Assembly (NCBI GenBank): GCA_963855995.1
Contig: OY979718.1
Coordinates: 42,777,559 to 42,841,558 of the forward strand
Source of the DNA: Muricea muricata
Taxonomy: Eukaryota; Cnidaria; Anthozoa; Malacalcyonacea; Plexauridae
DNA: 64,000 bases
Direction of reading: 5' to 3'
Shown here: positions 22,315 to 33,770 of the stretch, piece after piece
How positions within the stretch are numbered: position 1 is the first letter of the stretch
Layout: every line of letters begins with the position of its first letter
Notes under the pieces: model-generated
What the model saw: the letters and a program-made list of their open reading frames with translations, nothing else
The model's database searches: none
What the model was told of the DNA's origin: nothing
Translations under genes and position numbers: made by a program

Positions 22315-23079
22315 AAGTGTGACACTGTGGGTGAGAGTGATGAGACACATTATTCTTATCTTGGGAAAATGACAACCACTGCTGGTGATCACGATAGGGT
22401 GCATGATCACGATGGGATGCTTACGACGACGAAAAGAGAACAGTAAATCGATCATGCGGGGAAGGAAGGTTCGACCAGGAACTGCAACAGGCGGGATGAA
22501 GAGATCCTATCAGGGACTGTAACTCCCAACTACTGCAGGTTTTCTTCCGTGCCTGGCCGGCTATAAAAGGATTCGATTGACCTTGCTGGTCTGCTTGGTT
22601 TGTAGCCGAGTGCGTATCCAGGACGCACCCTGGCTCCCAACCCACTTGGAAACCAAGCTGAACACCGTTGGTAACTGGCTTGAAAAATTCGCGTGAATTG
22701 CGTCAAGACCGATGATGTCACCTGGACGATTGAAGTATGAATTCCAAGCAAGGGACGTCCTAAAAAAGCCCAGTATAACAACAAGTGCGTGGGCAACGTA
22801 CATATTTTGGCGCACGACTATTCAGCAGAATAGATAAAGAGAGAAGGCAAAAATATGCTGATATGAGTTAGACTGCATTGAAGAAAGCAGGTGACTGGAC
22901 GTCAGCCGGCAATGTTGAGTTCCGAACATTTTGCTACTTTAAAACAGCACAAACATATTTACTAGGAAAGAGCAAAGATACAGTGGATCCCAAGATGGCA
23001 ATGAACTACAGAGAACTCGCTTACTTTACCTCCTACAAAGTAGTACGAGTATAGATTTTAACAGAAAGAAGCCATTCCC
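22315..23079. other. Unassigned stretch, possibly mobile-element debris
   Basis: Overlapping minus-strand frames at 22,421-22,815 carry no domain I recognise. The GC content rises relative to the surroundings (22,430-22,800), and the LINE fragment follows, so this may be degraded retroelement sequence. I cannot support a gene. Confidence 0.3.
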
Positions 23080-23089
23080 ATATGATAAT

Positions 23090-23350
23090 GAATAACCGAC
23101 TAAGGGAGGTCGTGTCAGGAATTCATATGATGCAAGGGCAGTGGATCGTATTCTGTCGGGCAGGGATGTGAGGTATAAGCTAAAACAGAGTACATTTCCA
23201 GGCACAATAAGGACCACCATATCGAGCAAGCCAGAGACTGTGATGCACGACACAGACAACAGCATCATTATCTTATGGGACATGGCAGTCAGTACTGATA
23301 GAACTATAACAGGCCATGCAGATATCAACGTGAAAGATACAACAAATGCC
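23090..23350 (+). pseudogene. Retroelement ORF2 C-terminal fragment
   Basis: The plus-strand frame reads a stretch with VRYKLKQSTFPGTIRTT, then IILWDMAVSTDRTIT and DINVKDTTN. The ILWD..TDR.I......VKD pattern resembles the region downstream of the polymerase in some non-LTR retrotransposons. It is cut off on both sides and no reverse transcriptase core lies next to it. The minus-strand frame over the same bases is hydrophobic and is a shadow. The assignment rests on motif memory only. Confidence 0.4.
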
Positions 23351-23464
23351 TCTTGCAAACAAAATTACAGTCTGAGAATTCTATTCTGTAAGAATTTCTT
23401 TTGGATTCAATATCTTTCCCCCGCTGCCTTAGACGCAGCTGCAGGTCTTGTAAACTACCATTGA

Positions 23465-24659
23465 AACTGAAAGTTGAAATGATAATTTTACCCTTCTGAA
23501 TTACTTTCCCAGCAATCAAATCTATATGTGCTTGCCAAGACTGATTGTGCTAAAAGCAACTAATTCGACATAAAAATGTATCTGTTTAGATCAAGTTTTG
23601 ATGCTGATGATGACAAAAAATATCTGGAAAATGAAGGACTTCAGGCTATGAAAGACATTGACAATTTTGATAAAATGGTTAAGATATCAAACGAGCGAAG
23701 AAAAGAAAAACCATAAAATTATTTTTGAGCAACCGCCGAAAATTTACAACCACTGGTTGTAAATAAAGAACATAATCTCAAGACATTGTAATGCATGGCA
23801 TCTGGGTGGTCTAACAAGTGTAGACTGTAGTTTCCTCTTAAATCCGATGAAATCAACTTTGGGTGCTAGTTACGCCGTGAAGGAAAACCAACTGTTTGTT
23901 AAAACATTTTAGAAATATATTTATCAAAAAATCGAAATAATTTATTGCGAAAAGGTAAATGTCGAATGTATATCAATGTAAATAAAAAAACTGGTATTTA
24001 AAAATATATGGATGTATCGCAATAACTTACCAAATGAACTTGATCGTCGCAAGAAAATTGAGAAAAAGTTTCTATGAAATAAAATTTTGTCCGACTATTT
24101 ATTTATTCTATGCTTTGCAAAAATCACTTAAAATCACAGTGTAACTTCTTTAGTAGAACTTAATCTTGTCCTCGAGATATTCAACTTTATTCGATATGCA
24201 AATTACACAACTTACACAGTTTTAGTTGTTTCTTATTGTCATATGCTACAAAATAAGCAACCTTAAAGAACTCTTTATGCACGGCAATGTCATAAGTTCA
24301 TTTACGTAACTCGAGAAGATATTGAATATCTCGAGAAGGAAGAGAGCGAGCTATAGAGAAATTGTACCAAATCGTTTTAAAGCGATCTTAGCAATGTAAT
24401 CAATAAATAGTTGCACAAAATTTCGTTTTTTAGGCACTTTGAGCCATATATGAAATATTTGTCGTAATTATTTATATACCTACCTATATCTATGTACCTA
24501 CCTCATACTTCTCAGTGTGTTTATATAGTTATCTCAAATCATTTCTTAATGCATGTATTATTTTGCATTAACTACTGTAACTACTTTAAGGTTTGGTATG
24601 ATATTGTAGTATGCTGTGGTGTGGGCTGGTAACGCTATATGGTACGCTATCATATGGTA
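23465..24659. other. Intergenic AT-rich DNA
   Basis: No gene or repeat is supported, apart from short simple-sequence runs (TATATAC/CTACC near 24,475-24,505). Confidence 0.35.
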
Positions 24660-24925
24660 TGACAAACATTTTAAGTCCTCGTAAAGGTAATTTGTTGCAA
24701 TCATCATTTCCGCATGTAAGTTCGGAAATTCTGTTGTCATGCCTACGTAACCAACCGACGTAATTAGTTAACATCTAAAACCCTTTAAATGACGAGCAGT
24801 CTGAAATTGTTGTGCATTTCATTTTGAACTTGCTATTCGTACAATCACAGATTGACAGTTCAAACTTGAAACTTAAAGTATTAAAGTTATACTTGGAGGT
24901 TGTTTAGAGTCAAATTGAAGCACAT
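24660..24925 (+). promoter_or_regulatory. Upstream region of the cysteine-rich gene, duplicated at 28.2 kb
   Basis: This stretch, ending just before the start codon at 24,941, is similar over about 260 bases to 28,188-28,445. Shared blocks include TGACAAACATTTTAAGT, CTCGTAAAGGT, AAAACCCTTTAAAT, TTGTGCATTTC/TTGGTGCATTTC and AAAGTTATACTT. Such conservation in an otherwise noncoding region suggests promoter and 5' untranslated sequence of a small gene family. Confidence 0.6.
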
Positions 24926-24940
24926 TTTGGATACTCGAAA

Positions 24941-26743
24941 ATGAGCACAAAACACCAGCTTTTGCTCATACTGGCTGTGGTATTTTTTACTGGTGTACAC
25001 TGTCGTGGTCATCGTTCCTGTATCGGGCCTCCGGGTCCTCCGTGTCAGGGTCCATGTAACTGTGAAGCCAAGAACTGTACAGGAGGTTTAGTAACTGGTG
25101 TATGCGATTGCACATGCCATGTGTGTGCAAAACAGGAAGGTAAGCACGTGGTGTGAAAGATATGATTGTCATTAACCCTCACGAGATTTGCTATCATTGC
25201 CAATATTCTTATCCAAATCCGCATTAATTACTCACTCTGTCCAGTCTGTGCAAGCTAATCCAAGATGCCGAAGCGTAGCATTAGACAAACGTTCAAGCAC
25301 TTCACATCTATTTTAGTCTGAAATACATAGGAGGGCTTGAAATATACAAATCCATAACAAATTTTAATGTAAACTACACTTGTATTTAGACATTATCTTT
25401 TTGGTAATTTTCTTTTTCTAAGTACAGTACGTGTATCTGTCCGATGCGGGTAAATGTCTTTTTTCTTCCGTTCTAAATATGGTAATGATTAAAAACAGTT
25501 GTTTAAATTTGAAAAAAACCCGCTTAATCGGAGTTGCGCTGTCGTCGTTGATCACTTGGATGTGTTACATTAAAAAAGCGGAGCAATTTTTTGTGCTTCG
25601 ATTGATTTTCGTTTTGTTTTCCGTGGGTTTCTCTAACGAAATATTTATTACTACTTATTACCAATAGGACTCAGTCAAGATTTAGGATGTAAAATGGAAA
25701 TGGTTATTTCCCATGCCAAATTTTGACTGAACCCTATTGTCTCAGCGTACAAATGCTATCGTGCCAGTTCGTATCGAAACCGAACGATTCCGACTTCATT
25801 GCGTTGACCGATAGTATATGGAACAAATTACCAGAGCGAGTAAAAAAACAGCTTGTACGTCCCTTTGTATTTAATGTTGTTGACCTTGTTAACCGACGAT
25901 TTGGAATAGATAACAGAAGATGGAAAAAACTGAAGAGTTCCTAAAAGATAGCGAATGTGTTATAATCAGCCTAACAGACAAAAATTCAATAGAATCTCTA
26001 TTATATAATACAAGAACGTTTGTTGGAAAAGTGTGAAAGACAAGCATAAACTAGCTGAATTTGTGTTCTAATTAATTTCTTCTGAAATCAATTGTTTTTG
26101 CGGTCTGTGAGCACGTGTATATGAATATTGCTCTCAATTATATCGAGTCTGGCTACGTATCCACCTGAAGTAGCGGTATGTGCTCTCATAGATTACTTTC
26201 CGAGATTGTAACTATCTGATCAACATCAATTTCTCAACATTTGAATTAACGTTTTTTTTAAAAGAGGCTGGTTAAGATTGTAATTTATACGGCGGGCCGC
26301 CAACTGAAAGTGGAAAATTTCATGTATTATCCAAAAATCATGTGTTCGATACCAGGGTAATTTGTGCAATCCAACTGAAACATGAATGACTGTGCATGTG
26401 TGTGGAAAACATGTTAAGCCTGTTCGATGGCGATATGGCGATACATACTCAGAAGCATCATGCAGATTTTACCTTTAAATGTGATGTACAATTAACTATT
26501 TGAGGTTCATTGCCAGAATATTGGAGTGCAATATTTCACATCCACTTTCTTTCTAATTGCTGGGGCCTAAACTATGTCTTTTTTGAAGGCGAGTGTTGTG
26601 GCGGATGGAGAGATTATCAAGGGAAATGTGATGTTGGTCTGTATTGTCCCCCACAGTTCGCACCACTACCTCCGCCAAACGGAGGCGCCCCACAGCCCGG
26701 TATTTCGGTCCCTTTCCCTGGGAGGTGTGTCCGTCGAAGTTAA
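24941..26743 (+). CDS. Secreted cysteine-rich protein, IGFBP-like domain (two exons)
   Basis: The coding sequence joins 24,941-25,139 and 26,589-26,743 (117 residues). The donor is GAAG/GTAAGC and the acceptor TTTTTTGAAG/. The junction is phase 1 and completes a glycine codon. Residues 1-21 form a clear signal peptide ending VHC. A GPPGPPCQGPC loop and clustered cysteines (CNCEAKNC, CDCTCHVC) follow. The second exon supplies ECCGGWRDYQGKCDVGLYCPP and ends PGRCVRR. The CxxCAKxEGExCGG..G.C..GLYC...PG.C order resembles the N-terminal IGFBP / single insulin-like-growth-factor-binding fold, though this is inference. An AAG/GTGAGT site after the stop may start a 3' untranslated intron. The protein is likely secreted; its partner is unknown. 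Confidence 0.65.
25140..26588 (+). other. Intron of the cysteine-rich gene
   Basis: The intron is bounded by GT at 25,140 and AG at 26,587-26,588. The frames inside (25,431-25,667 and 25,723-25,944) have no recognised features. The 25,723 frame contains a soluble-looking stretch but no splice support. Confidence 0.6.
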
Positions 26744-28187
26744 GGTGAGTCATTTGTTGAGTATTTCAACTATTGTTTGTAGGAATTTAGGAACAGTTTT
26801 TATCAAAAATTATTTTCAAATCGATTGTTTTTCTGGTCTGTCTTTGTTATACCAAGCTTGGCTACGTTACTGTTTTCCCCCCGCTTCTTGTACATGTGTT
26901 TTCTCGCCTACTCTTATGCAGATGACTGTCTAAATCAACACCGTAAGAACAATTTTGACTTCTTATCTATATTCACTATCATGCACCGACTTGCGTTTCC
27001 ACTTCAAAGAAAAATTTCATGCAAAAACCATCACTATTAGAGGATTAATTAGTATTGAATATAGCATATAGTATGCATTATTTTGAAACGTTTAAACCTT
27101 ACGCGAATTCTGTTACACGCCGGATTTAAGACCGTACTTTACTAAGCAAATTTTTTCGGGTTTTCAGGAACGTTATCGATTGGCGAAAAAAATCTAACTT
27201 GCTTTAATGGAATATTCAAACGTAATTTCTTTTTTATTTTAGAATGTTAAGTGAAAATTGGGAAGTCAGTTGATATACCGGAGTAAGAAAAAACATAGTA
27301 GAGAATATGTACGTTGAGAATAATCCATGATCAAATATATGATAATCTTTGGATAATGTTTCATTTCACATTTCTCTATTCTCTTCGTTTAAATGCTCAA
27401 AATTAACCTGCTCTTTTAAGTGCAACACGCGAGTACGCCAAATTTCTGAAGTAATCTTCCACTTTATTAGGTTTAAGTTTAACTACTCCTTTCTATCATA
27501 CTGCTATGATTTGACGAAAATACCGATTTTGTGTGATCTTATACTGTACGCCTGTCGATGAAATAGATTCAGTGCTCTGAGTCTGAGTTCTCCGACAAAA
27601 ATAATATTTTACCTCGAACTTCCTGTCAGGCAAACGCAAGCTTGTAAATCGTTTTCTGGCATCGAAACGAAACTTGCTGTCCTGCTGTGTTTTCAAGGGG
27701 TTTTTTCAAGGCTTTTTTCTTCATGGTTTCTTGCGTTCTGCAACGCATGCCTCGTCTTTTTAAAATATTTACAACAATTTCAATTCATTAAAGTCGCGTT
27801 AATAATTGCCATACCGCTAAAGTCTCCAATATCATTGATCTTGAAGAATACGTATTTAAGTTATTTCGATCAAGCTTTACTAAAAATAAGTACTCTAACA
27901 CTTGATGTATTACTCTCTAAAAAACCGCATTTATATTAAAATTCTCTTAGAATATTGGGCAGTCGTTGATACCAATGCGGAATGTATATTTAGTGCATAT
28001 CATGGTTGAATCCTTCCAGTGTTTTTACCGCTTCATGCCGTGGCGGTGCACTGCAGACCTGAGCACTCTGTCTACGGAGGTAGTGTATGATATGCCAGGT
28101 ATGGTGTGATATGCTAACCTCTGCATTATAAACTTCTTTTGCACAAGAGCAATCGACAACGCTAGGTATAATTTTCTGGTGACAGCT
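26744..28187. other. Intergenic DNA
   Basis: Nothing beyond AT-rich sequence is supported. Short frames at 26,825-27,040, 27,349-27,561 and 27,496-27,696 lack gene features. Confidence 0.35.
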
Positions 28188-28445
28188 TGACAAACATTTT
28201 AAGTTCTCGTAAAGGTTATGATATTGTTTCGCATTTTAAGTTTAGAAATTATGTTGTCATGCCACATTACATTATTAATTAACGTCAAAAACCCTTTAAA
28301 TTTCGAACAGTCGGAGACTTTGGTGCATTTCGTTTCAAAGTTGCTGTTCACAAAATCACATATTGACGGTACAAACTTACCTTGTGCTGTAATTCGCTGT
28401 TTGAAGCGGCAAAGTTATACTTAGATTTTATTAAGAGTGAAATTA
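28188..28445 (+). repeat. Second copy of the cysteine-rich gene's upstream region
   Basis: This is similar to 24,660-24,925 as described there. No start codon or signal-peptide frame follows: the sequence runs into AT-rich DNA and then the LINE fragment. It is most simply the orphaned promoter of a lost or truncated paralogue. The direction matches the intact copy. Confidence 0.6.
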
Positions 28446-28505
28446 AACGGTTTTATAAAGATTATTAACTTGTTTATGAAACGTTAAATTACAATCCATT
28501 AAAGT

Positions 28506-28750
28506 TCACAGGTTTTTGACGATTTGAGAAGGGGGAATACTGTTTTCACCAACTTTTATTTTCTCAAGGGATACTTTAGCCAATTGTTGACGTGTTCCAA
28601 TTAGCATACATTCAGTTTTGTCATCATTCATTTTCAATTTACTTGCCGTCATCCAGTCACGTACATTTGAAATACAATTCTCCATATCTTGGACAGCCAC
28701 TACCTGGTCATTAACACTGTCTTAACACAATACGGATTTATTGAACTATA
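28506..28750 (-). pseudogene. LINE reverse transcriptase fragment, 3' part
   Basis: The minus-strand frame gives VAVQDMENCISNVRDWM, then KMNDDKTECMLIGTRQQL. This is the segment just after the YADD box in CR1/Jockey-type reverse transcriptases (the NDDKTE..LIGT block). It belongs with the fragment at 30,362-30,548; a foldback element separates the two. Both ends are truncated. Confidence 0.75.
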
Positions 28751-30365
28751 CAGTGTGACTCACGATATAACTTTTATGAGATATTTATGCCGTACGTATT
28801 CAAAATGAGCATTGCTATTCATTAAAACTTACGAACATCAAAACAAAGTTGGGAGAAGATCTTTACGATGTTGATATTTGATGTTAGTCACATGACTGAA
28901 AAAACATGGCGTTGTTCCATATTTGGGGTGGACCACGCTATTAGTTTTAAAAATATGATAACACGACAGGACGTCGTTTTTAACTTAATTGGAAGTGGAA
29001 ACGACATTCTTTAACCAAAAACAGCATAGTTAACAACAAGAGAATGTTTTAGCTAGAAAATAAACGAACTTGGTGTCATAGTTGAAGGATTTTTCAAAGA
29101 TTACGTGGAACGGTGGAAAAGAGGGATTCTGGACTTCTAAAATGGATAAGAATGGAAGGTATTAGGCGTTTGAAGGAGAGCTGTTCGTAAATTATCATGA
29201 TCAACGTCTATCAACATTTTGAGAAAGTTTGCTTTGCCATATATCTTCAAAACTAGCAATGATGGATTCCTGGTAATCAATAATAATTCTAAAAGTACCT
29301 CCACTGGTGTCGTGGAATAAACGTTTGGAACTGGACTGAGGAAAAAAAATGCTTGAGAGCACAACAAGTCGAGAAAGACAAGACAGACAAGTCGAGATCA
29401 ACATGATAATTCCCTAATGCTGGAAAAGGAACTTCTGATGAAAGGTTTTAGGTACCTGTCAAAGAAGTGGTAGAACGATCATTTAGATCTGTATCATTGG
29501 CAACCAACATGTCTTCACATGTGCCTAAATGTGCAAAAGAGACCTCTGATCCCTATTTTCGCTGTTACCAGCAGAACTCGTTTACTTTGCCACTTTTTTG
29601 TTGACTCCTTAGCCTCGCTGGTCACATACCATCATTGAATATCAATAATCTAACCCATGCATACATTTTCCAAGCTTTATCATGCTGATTTCGTCTGCCC
29701 GTCAAAAGGACAAACTTCTGTTGTGCTCTCAAGCATTTTTTTGCCTCAATCCAGTGCCAAACGTTTATTCCACGACACCAGTGGAGGTACTTTTAGAATT
29801 ATTATTGATTACCAGGAATCCATCATTGCTAGTTTTGAAGATATATGGCAAAGCAAACTTTCTCAAAATGTTGATAGACATTGATCATGATAATTTACGA
29901 ACAGTTCTCCTTCAAACGCCTAATATCTCCCACTCTTATCCATTTTAGAAATCCAGAGTCCCTCTTTTCCACCGTTCCACGTAATCTTTGAAAAATCCTT
30001 CAACTTTGACACCAAGTTCGTTTATTTTCTAGCTAAAACATTCTCTTGTTTTTACCTATGCTGTTTTTGGTTAAAGAATGTCGTTCCCACTTCCAATTAA
30101 GTTAATCAAGTTAATCGTGTTATCATATTTTTAAAATTAAGTTAATCGTGTTATCATATTTTTAAAACTAATAGCGTGGTCCGCCTGAAATATGGAACAG
30201 TGCCATATTTTTTCAGTCATGTGACTAACATCAAATATCAACATCGTAAAGATCTTCTCACAACTTTGTTTTGATGTTCGTAAGTTTTAATGAATAGCAA
30301 TGCTCATTTTGAATACGTACGGCATAAATATCTCATAAAAGTAATATCGTGAGTCGCACTGTATA
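28747..30365. mobile_element. Foldback element, 1,611 bp, inserted in the LINE fragment
   Basis: The element at 28,751-30,361 starts CAGTGTGACTCACGATATAA and ends with the complement (GTGAGTCGCACTG). Arms of roughly 650 bp (28,751-29,405 and 29,690-30,361) are inverted copies with few differences. The loop of about 285 bp is unrelated. TATA flanks both sides (28,747-28,750 and 30,362-30,365), which may be a 4-bp target duplication. It separates two consecutive pieces of one reverse transcriptase frame, which confirms an insertion. Matching frames in the two arms (29,137-29,404 and 29,657-29,948) are copies of the same arm; no transposase is recognised. Confidence 0.85.
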
Positions 30366-30548
30366 GTTTCGTGTCATCAGCATAACCATGTGAACTTGGG
30401 GAATGACTTTCGATCATAGAGAACATTTCGTTTGCATAGATAATAAAAAGTAGTGGACCAAGACGGGAACCCTGAGGAACACTGCAACTCAAGGCAATCT
30501 ATCCGATATTGAGTCATTAAGATGAATGCGCTGCTTTCTATTTGTTAG
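30362..30548 (-). pseudogene. LINE reverse transcriptase fragment, 5' part
   Basis: On the minus strand this gives SCSVPQGSRLGPLLFIIYAN, then GYADDTKLY. These are reverse transcriptase motif B (PQGSRLGPLLF) and the catalytic YADD. The next residues of the same gene are at 28,506-28,750 across the foldback element. A stop and a frame change occur near 30,485-30,495. The truncated upstream border lies next to the old Polinton integrase, so the LINE copy probably landed in, or abuts, that element. Confidence 0.8.
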
Positions 30549-30552
30549 ATAG

Positions 30553-31215
30553 ATATTACGATCCGAAACGACCGGGAGGATTTGGCGGTGTCGATCGGTT
30601 GTATAAGGATGTGAAAAAAGAGGAAAATTCAATATAAACCGTACAAAAATCTAAGAATGGTTGATGAAACAAGATGCGTAGACTCTCCATAAACCCATAC
30701 GTCGTCGTTTTAGAAGAAACCACGTGGTCGTGGGCGGTATTGACGAGCAGTGGCAAATGGATTTGGCCGATATGCAGTCTATGCAAAAATTTAACGACGG
30801 CTACCGCTACTTATTAGTGTGCATCGACGTGTTTTCCAAATACGCATGGGTGATTCCATTGAAAAACAAGACGGGCCTTTCGCTGGTCGAAGCCTTCAAA
30901 ATCATTTGGCTAGTGGACGCAAACCCGAAAGGATCATCACGGATGAAGGCACGGAAGTGTTAGACAAACATTTCAAAGCGTTGCTGAAAGACGAAAACAT
31001 TCAATTGTACAGCACGTATAATGAAACCAAAGCTCCTGTCGTGAAACGCCTGATACGTACGTTGAAAACAAGAATGTGGCGATACTTTACGGCAAAGAAA
31101 ACCATGTGATACATCGACACGTTACCGGATTTAGTGTACTCGTACACCTGCCGATGTCACGTTCGATAACGAAAAGCAATTATGGCACACGTTGTACGAC
31201 GACACGACGCTGTGA
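30553..31215 (+). pseudogene. Old Polinton integrase pseudogene
   Basis: The plus strand encodes a retroviral-type integrase of the Polinton kind. An N-terminal YYDPKRPGGFGG..RLYKDV segment is followed by a zinc-region remnant and the catalytic core. The core has QWQMDLADMQ (first Asp), GYRYLLVCIDVFSKYAW, then TDEGTEV (second Asp); at the Glu position the sequence reads APVVKRLIRTLK, so the catalytic glutamate appears lost. In-frame stops occur in the linker before the core and after RYFTAKKTM, and a frameshift lies near 30,905. No chromodomain remains. It is the first gene of the decayed Polinton whose capsid region lies at 34.4-35.1 and 53.5-54.5 kb. Confidence 0.85.
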
Positions 31216-31247
31216 AATGCGTAGTATAAGCTCAATATTGGGGATAT

Positions 31248-31556
31248 AAAATTTCCCGGAGGGTACTTACCTGAAGGGGAGATGTAGTTCTCCGAAGACC
31301 GTCGAAGACTGATAGGAGCAATACTGGTGCAGATCCGCGGCCAACAGCGGTCTGGAACCCACAAATTTTTTGACATGCGTACTAACCATCCTCTTATTGA
31401 GTTGACTGCTGAGGTTCATGATTTTAGATAGCTGGGAGGGGTGGATTAGACAACCCACCATGGTAGGGGTACCAGTATTATATTGCTCCTATCAGTCTTC
31501 GAAGGTCCTCGGGGAACTACATTTCCCCTTCAGGTAAGTACCCTCCGGGGAAATTT
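31248..31556. repeat. Inverted repeat at the end of the DIRS-like element
   Basis: Arms of about 85 bases pair: left 31,248-31,335 and right about 31,470-31,556. Both contain GGAGGGTACTTACCTGAAGG, a TAGTTC..CCGA block and CGAAGACTGATAGGAGCAAT. A third partial unit (CTCCGACTGATACTCACAATACTGGTGCAGAT) follows at 31,579-31,611. DIRS elements end in inverted terminal repeats and an internal complementary region, and this arrangement fits that. Confidence 0.6.
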
Positions 31557-31720
31557 TATTTCTCCCTAATTTCGTACCTTCTCCGACTGATACTCACAAT
31601 ACTGGTGCAGATATACAAAGATAGTTATGTAAATCATGTCACTATTAAGCACTCGAATAAATAAATCACCGTTAATGATATATAGGCTACACTACCCTGT
31701 AATAGTCGATATATTAATAA

Positions 31721-32889
31721 TTAATAGCATGCATCAAGTACTTTGTGAGCGAATCGAGCTTTCTCCGCCCGTTTGTTATAATGTCGTTCAAATGTTTGTG
31801 CTGAGGACCAGTTTGCAGCCTCTAAAACGACTTCGAGAGGAACTCCATTGTCGACTGCTTCAGACGTTGACGCCGCTCTCGTAGAATGTCCGGTATAGCA
31901 GACATCCACTCCAGCTAATCGAATTATTGAGCATATCGACCTTGATACAGTTTGACTGTCAACGGATTTGTATGGACTGACGTGGGAAAGTAAAAGCTCT
32001 TTGTGTTGTCTGTGGTTAGAGGTGCGTTAAAGATAATGTTCTAAACACCGCACAACACAAATGGAGCAATCTTGCTGGTAACATCTCAGGAATATCTTCC
32101 GAGAGAGGTGATATGGCCTCGAATTTTTTACGTGAGTGGTGATAATAAACTCACAACTGTCTACTTTCTTTGAAAAATGATCGAGATGAAGGGCAGCGAT
32201 TTCATGAGCTTTGGCAGCTGAGGTCAATGCCAGGAGGGTTGTTAGCTTCAGACTAAGAACTTTCAGGGAAAGTTCCGCCAGAGTTTCTAGGGATGACAAA
32301 TATCGTAGCACAGGACTTACTTGCCAAGTCGTGCAAACTCTAGGGGTTCCGGTCTTAGTTGGAAGATCTAGATACCTTTCATGAACCATGATATCAGGGG
32401 TAAGCTACGAAGTTGTAAGCCGTCGACGGGGTCATGCATCAGGTCGTTAAACTGTTCTGATAGAAAATCCAAGACATCCGCTACAGGGGCTAAAAAGGGA
32501 CATTCATTCCTTTGCATACACCAGCCAGCCCACAGCTGCCAGGGTCCTTCGTATCTCTTCTGAGTGCTTGTTCGCCAAGAAGCCAACAAAATTATGCACA
32601 CCTCTGGTGAAAGGCCTGTTGTTTGCAAACGAGACCTGACAGCGGCCATACAGCTAGTCAGAGGGTTTTCCACAATGGATGTATTGTTTGCTGTTCGAAC
32701 GGTAAGAAGATTGTTCCTTGCGCTATCGGTAACTGAGCCGGAAAGTCCACTAGTAACTCTAGGAGGGCTGGAAACCACGGCTGCCCTGGCCAGGTTGGGG
32801 CTATCACAAGTCCCGTTGCTTGATCCTGTCGTAGTTTCTGCAGAATCCGAGGCAGGAGCACTATTGGAGCATGTACGAACACCTTCCAA
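31721..32889 (-). pseudogene. DIRS-type tyrosine recombinase pseudogene
   Basis: The N-terminal part (about 32,889-32,368) has a helical core-binding-like stretch with SWRTSTQKRYEGPWQLWAGW. The catalytic part has ALTSAAKAHEIAALHLDHF (the position of the first active-site Arg reads Lys), GHSTRAAS (the HxxR box) and FERHYNK (nucleophile Tyr). A frameshift near 32,370 and a TAA at 32,027-32,029 break it. Between these the frames join smoothly. It would normally recombine a circular cDNA into the genome without target duplication; this copy should be inactive. Confidence 0.75.
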
Positions 32890-33719
32890 TGTCCCCAGTG
32901 CTGAAGAAAAGCATCGGTCGATATTGACCCCGGGTCTGGGTATCTCGCCACACAGCGTGGTAACTGGTTGTTAAGCCGAGAGGCAAAGAAGTCCACTTCT
33001 GGCGTATAGAACCTCTTGGTTATTCTCTGGAATACCATCTTGTTGAGAGTCCATTCCGTTCGATCGTTGAAGTTCCTCGATGCGAAATCTGCTTCGATGT
33101 TTGTCACTCCAGAAACATGTCTCGTTGTAATCCATATTTTCCGAGAGATGCAATAGTTCAATATCTCTATCGCCAGAGATGCCAGAGTCGGTGAATGTGT
33201 CCCCCCTCGCCTGTTTATGTATGATACCGCCGTGGAGTTGTCCATAAGCACCTGAATATGACGTCGGTTCATGGTGCCCTTGACAAATGCCTGAATAGCG
33301 CGGTAGGCTGCCTTGAGTTCCAATACATTGATGTGTACCTCTTCTTCCTCCTGCCACCGACCCCCCGTCCTTTCGCCCAGAAAACTGCCCCCAACCTTTC
33401 TTGGAGGCGTCCGTCGATATTATTGCGTCGATTGCCGGAGGGTTCAACGCCATCCCGTTGAGTTGTTTCAGTTTCTCCGAAGACCACCATTTGAGTTCTG
33501 AGGATGCTTCTTTCGTGAGAGGAATCTGGAACCGCTTTGATCGTGTGAAGTGACCTTTTCTGTGCAGGGCTGCAATGAACAATCGTTGAAGAGCTCGGTA
33601 GTGCAATGGTGCTTCCCAAATCCCAATCCGTGTAATTGAATTAGTGACTTGATCAACAACCAATGCCCGAATTTCATCGGTAAGTGATGTTCTGTCCGAG
33701 CTGGGACCCTGGACAGCAT
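32658..33719 (-). pseudogene. DIRS-type RNase H region of the polyprotein
   Basis: One frame gives PLTKEASSELKWWSSEKL and IDAIISTDASKKGWG, the connection and first Asp of RNase H (STDAS). After a frameshift near 33,400-33,330 the next frame gives MELKAAYRAIQAF (the E position), VLMDNSTAVSYINRRGG (the DNS box) and a HVSGVTNIEADFASR end. These are RNase H motifs of DIRS/Ngaro-type elements. The gene overlaps the recombinase frame, as is usual in this group. The reverse transcriptase proper is missing. Confidence 0.75.
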
Positions 33720-33770
33720 TCTCCTCGCCCTGTGAGACTTGTACCTGCAGGGTGAAACAGTCTATTAAAC

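Larger units (their letters stand above)
31248..33770 (-). mobile_element. Truncated DIRS-like retrotransposon
   Basis: Minus-strand sequence contains an RNase H region (33,719-32,971) followed by a tyrosine recombinase (32,889-31,721), the gene order of DIRS-type retroelements. The gag frame and the reverse transcriptase palm expected upstream are absent, so the copy is 5'-truncated near 33,770. It lies between the integrase and pX-like pseudogenes of the old Polinton and is therefore a later insertion into it. Confidence 0.75.

Noticed and set aside
22421-22815. Three overlapping minus-strand frames as a gene
   Set aside because: No single frame is continuous, no motif is recognised, and there are no convincing splice sites.
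25431-25944. Additional exons inside the cysteine-rich gene's intron
   Set aside because: The direct join of 25,139 to 26,589 already gives a continuous, domain-consistent protein and these frames lack good splice sites.
29137-29948. Related frames on opposite strands
   Set aside because: They are the same foldback arm seen twice; no domain and no sign of selection.
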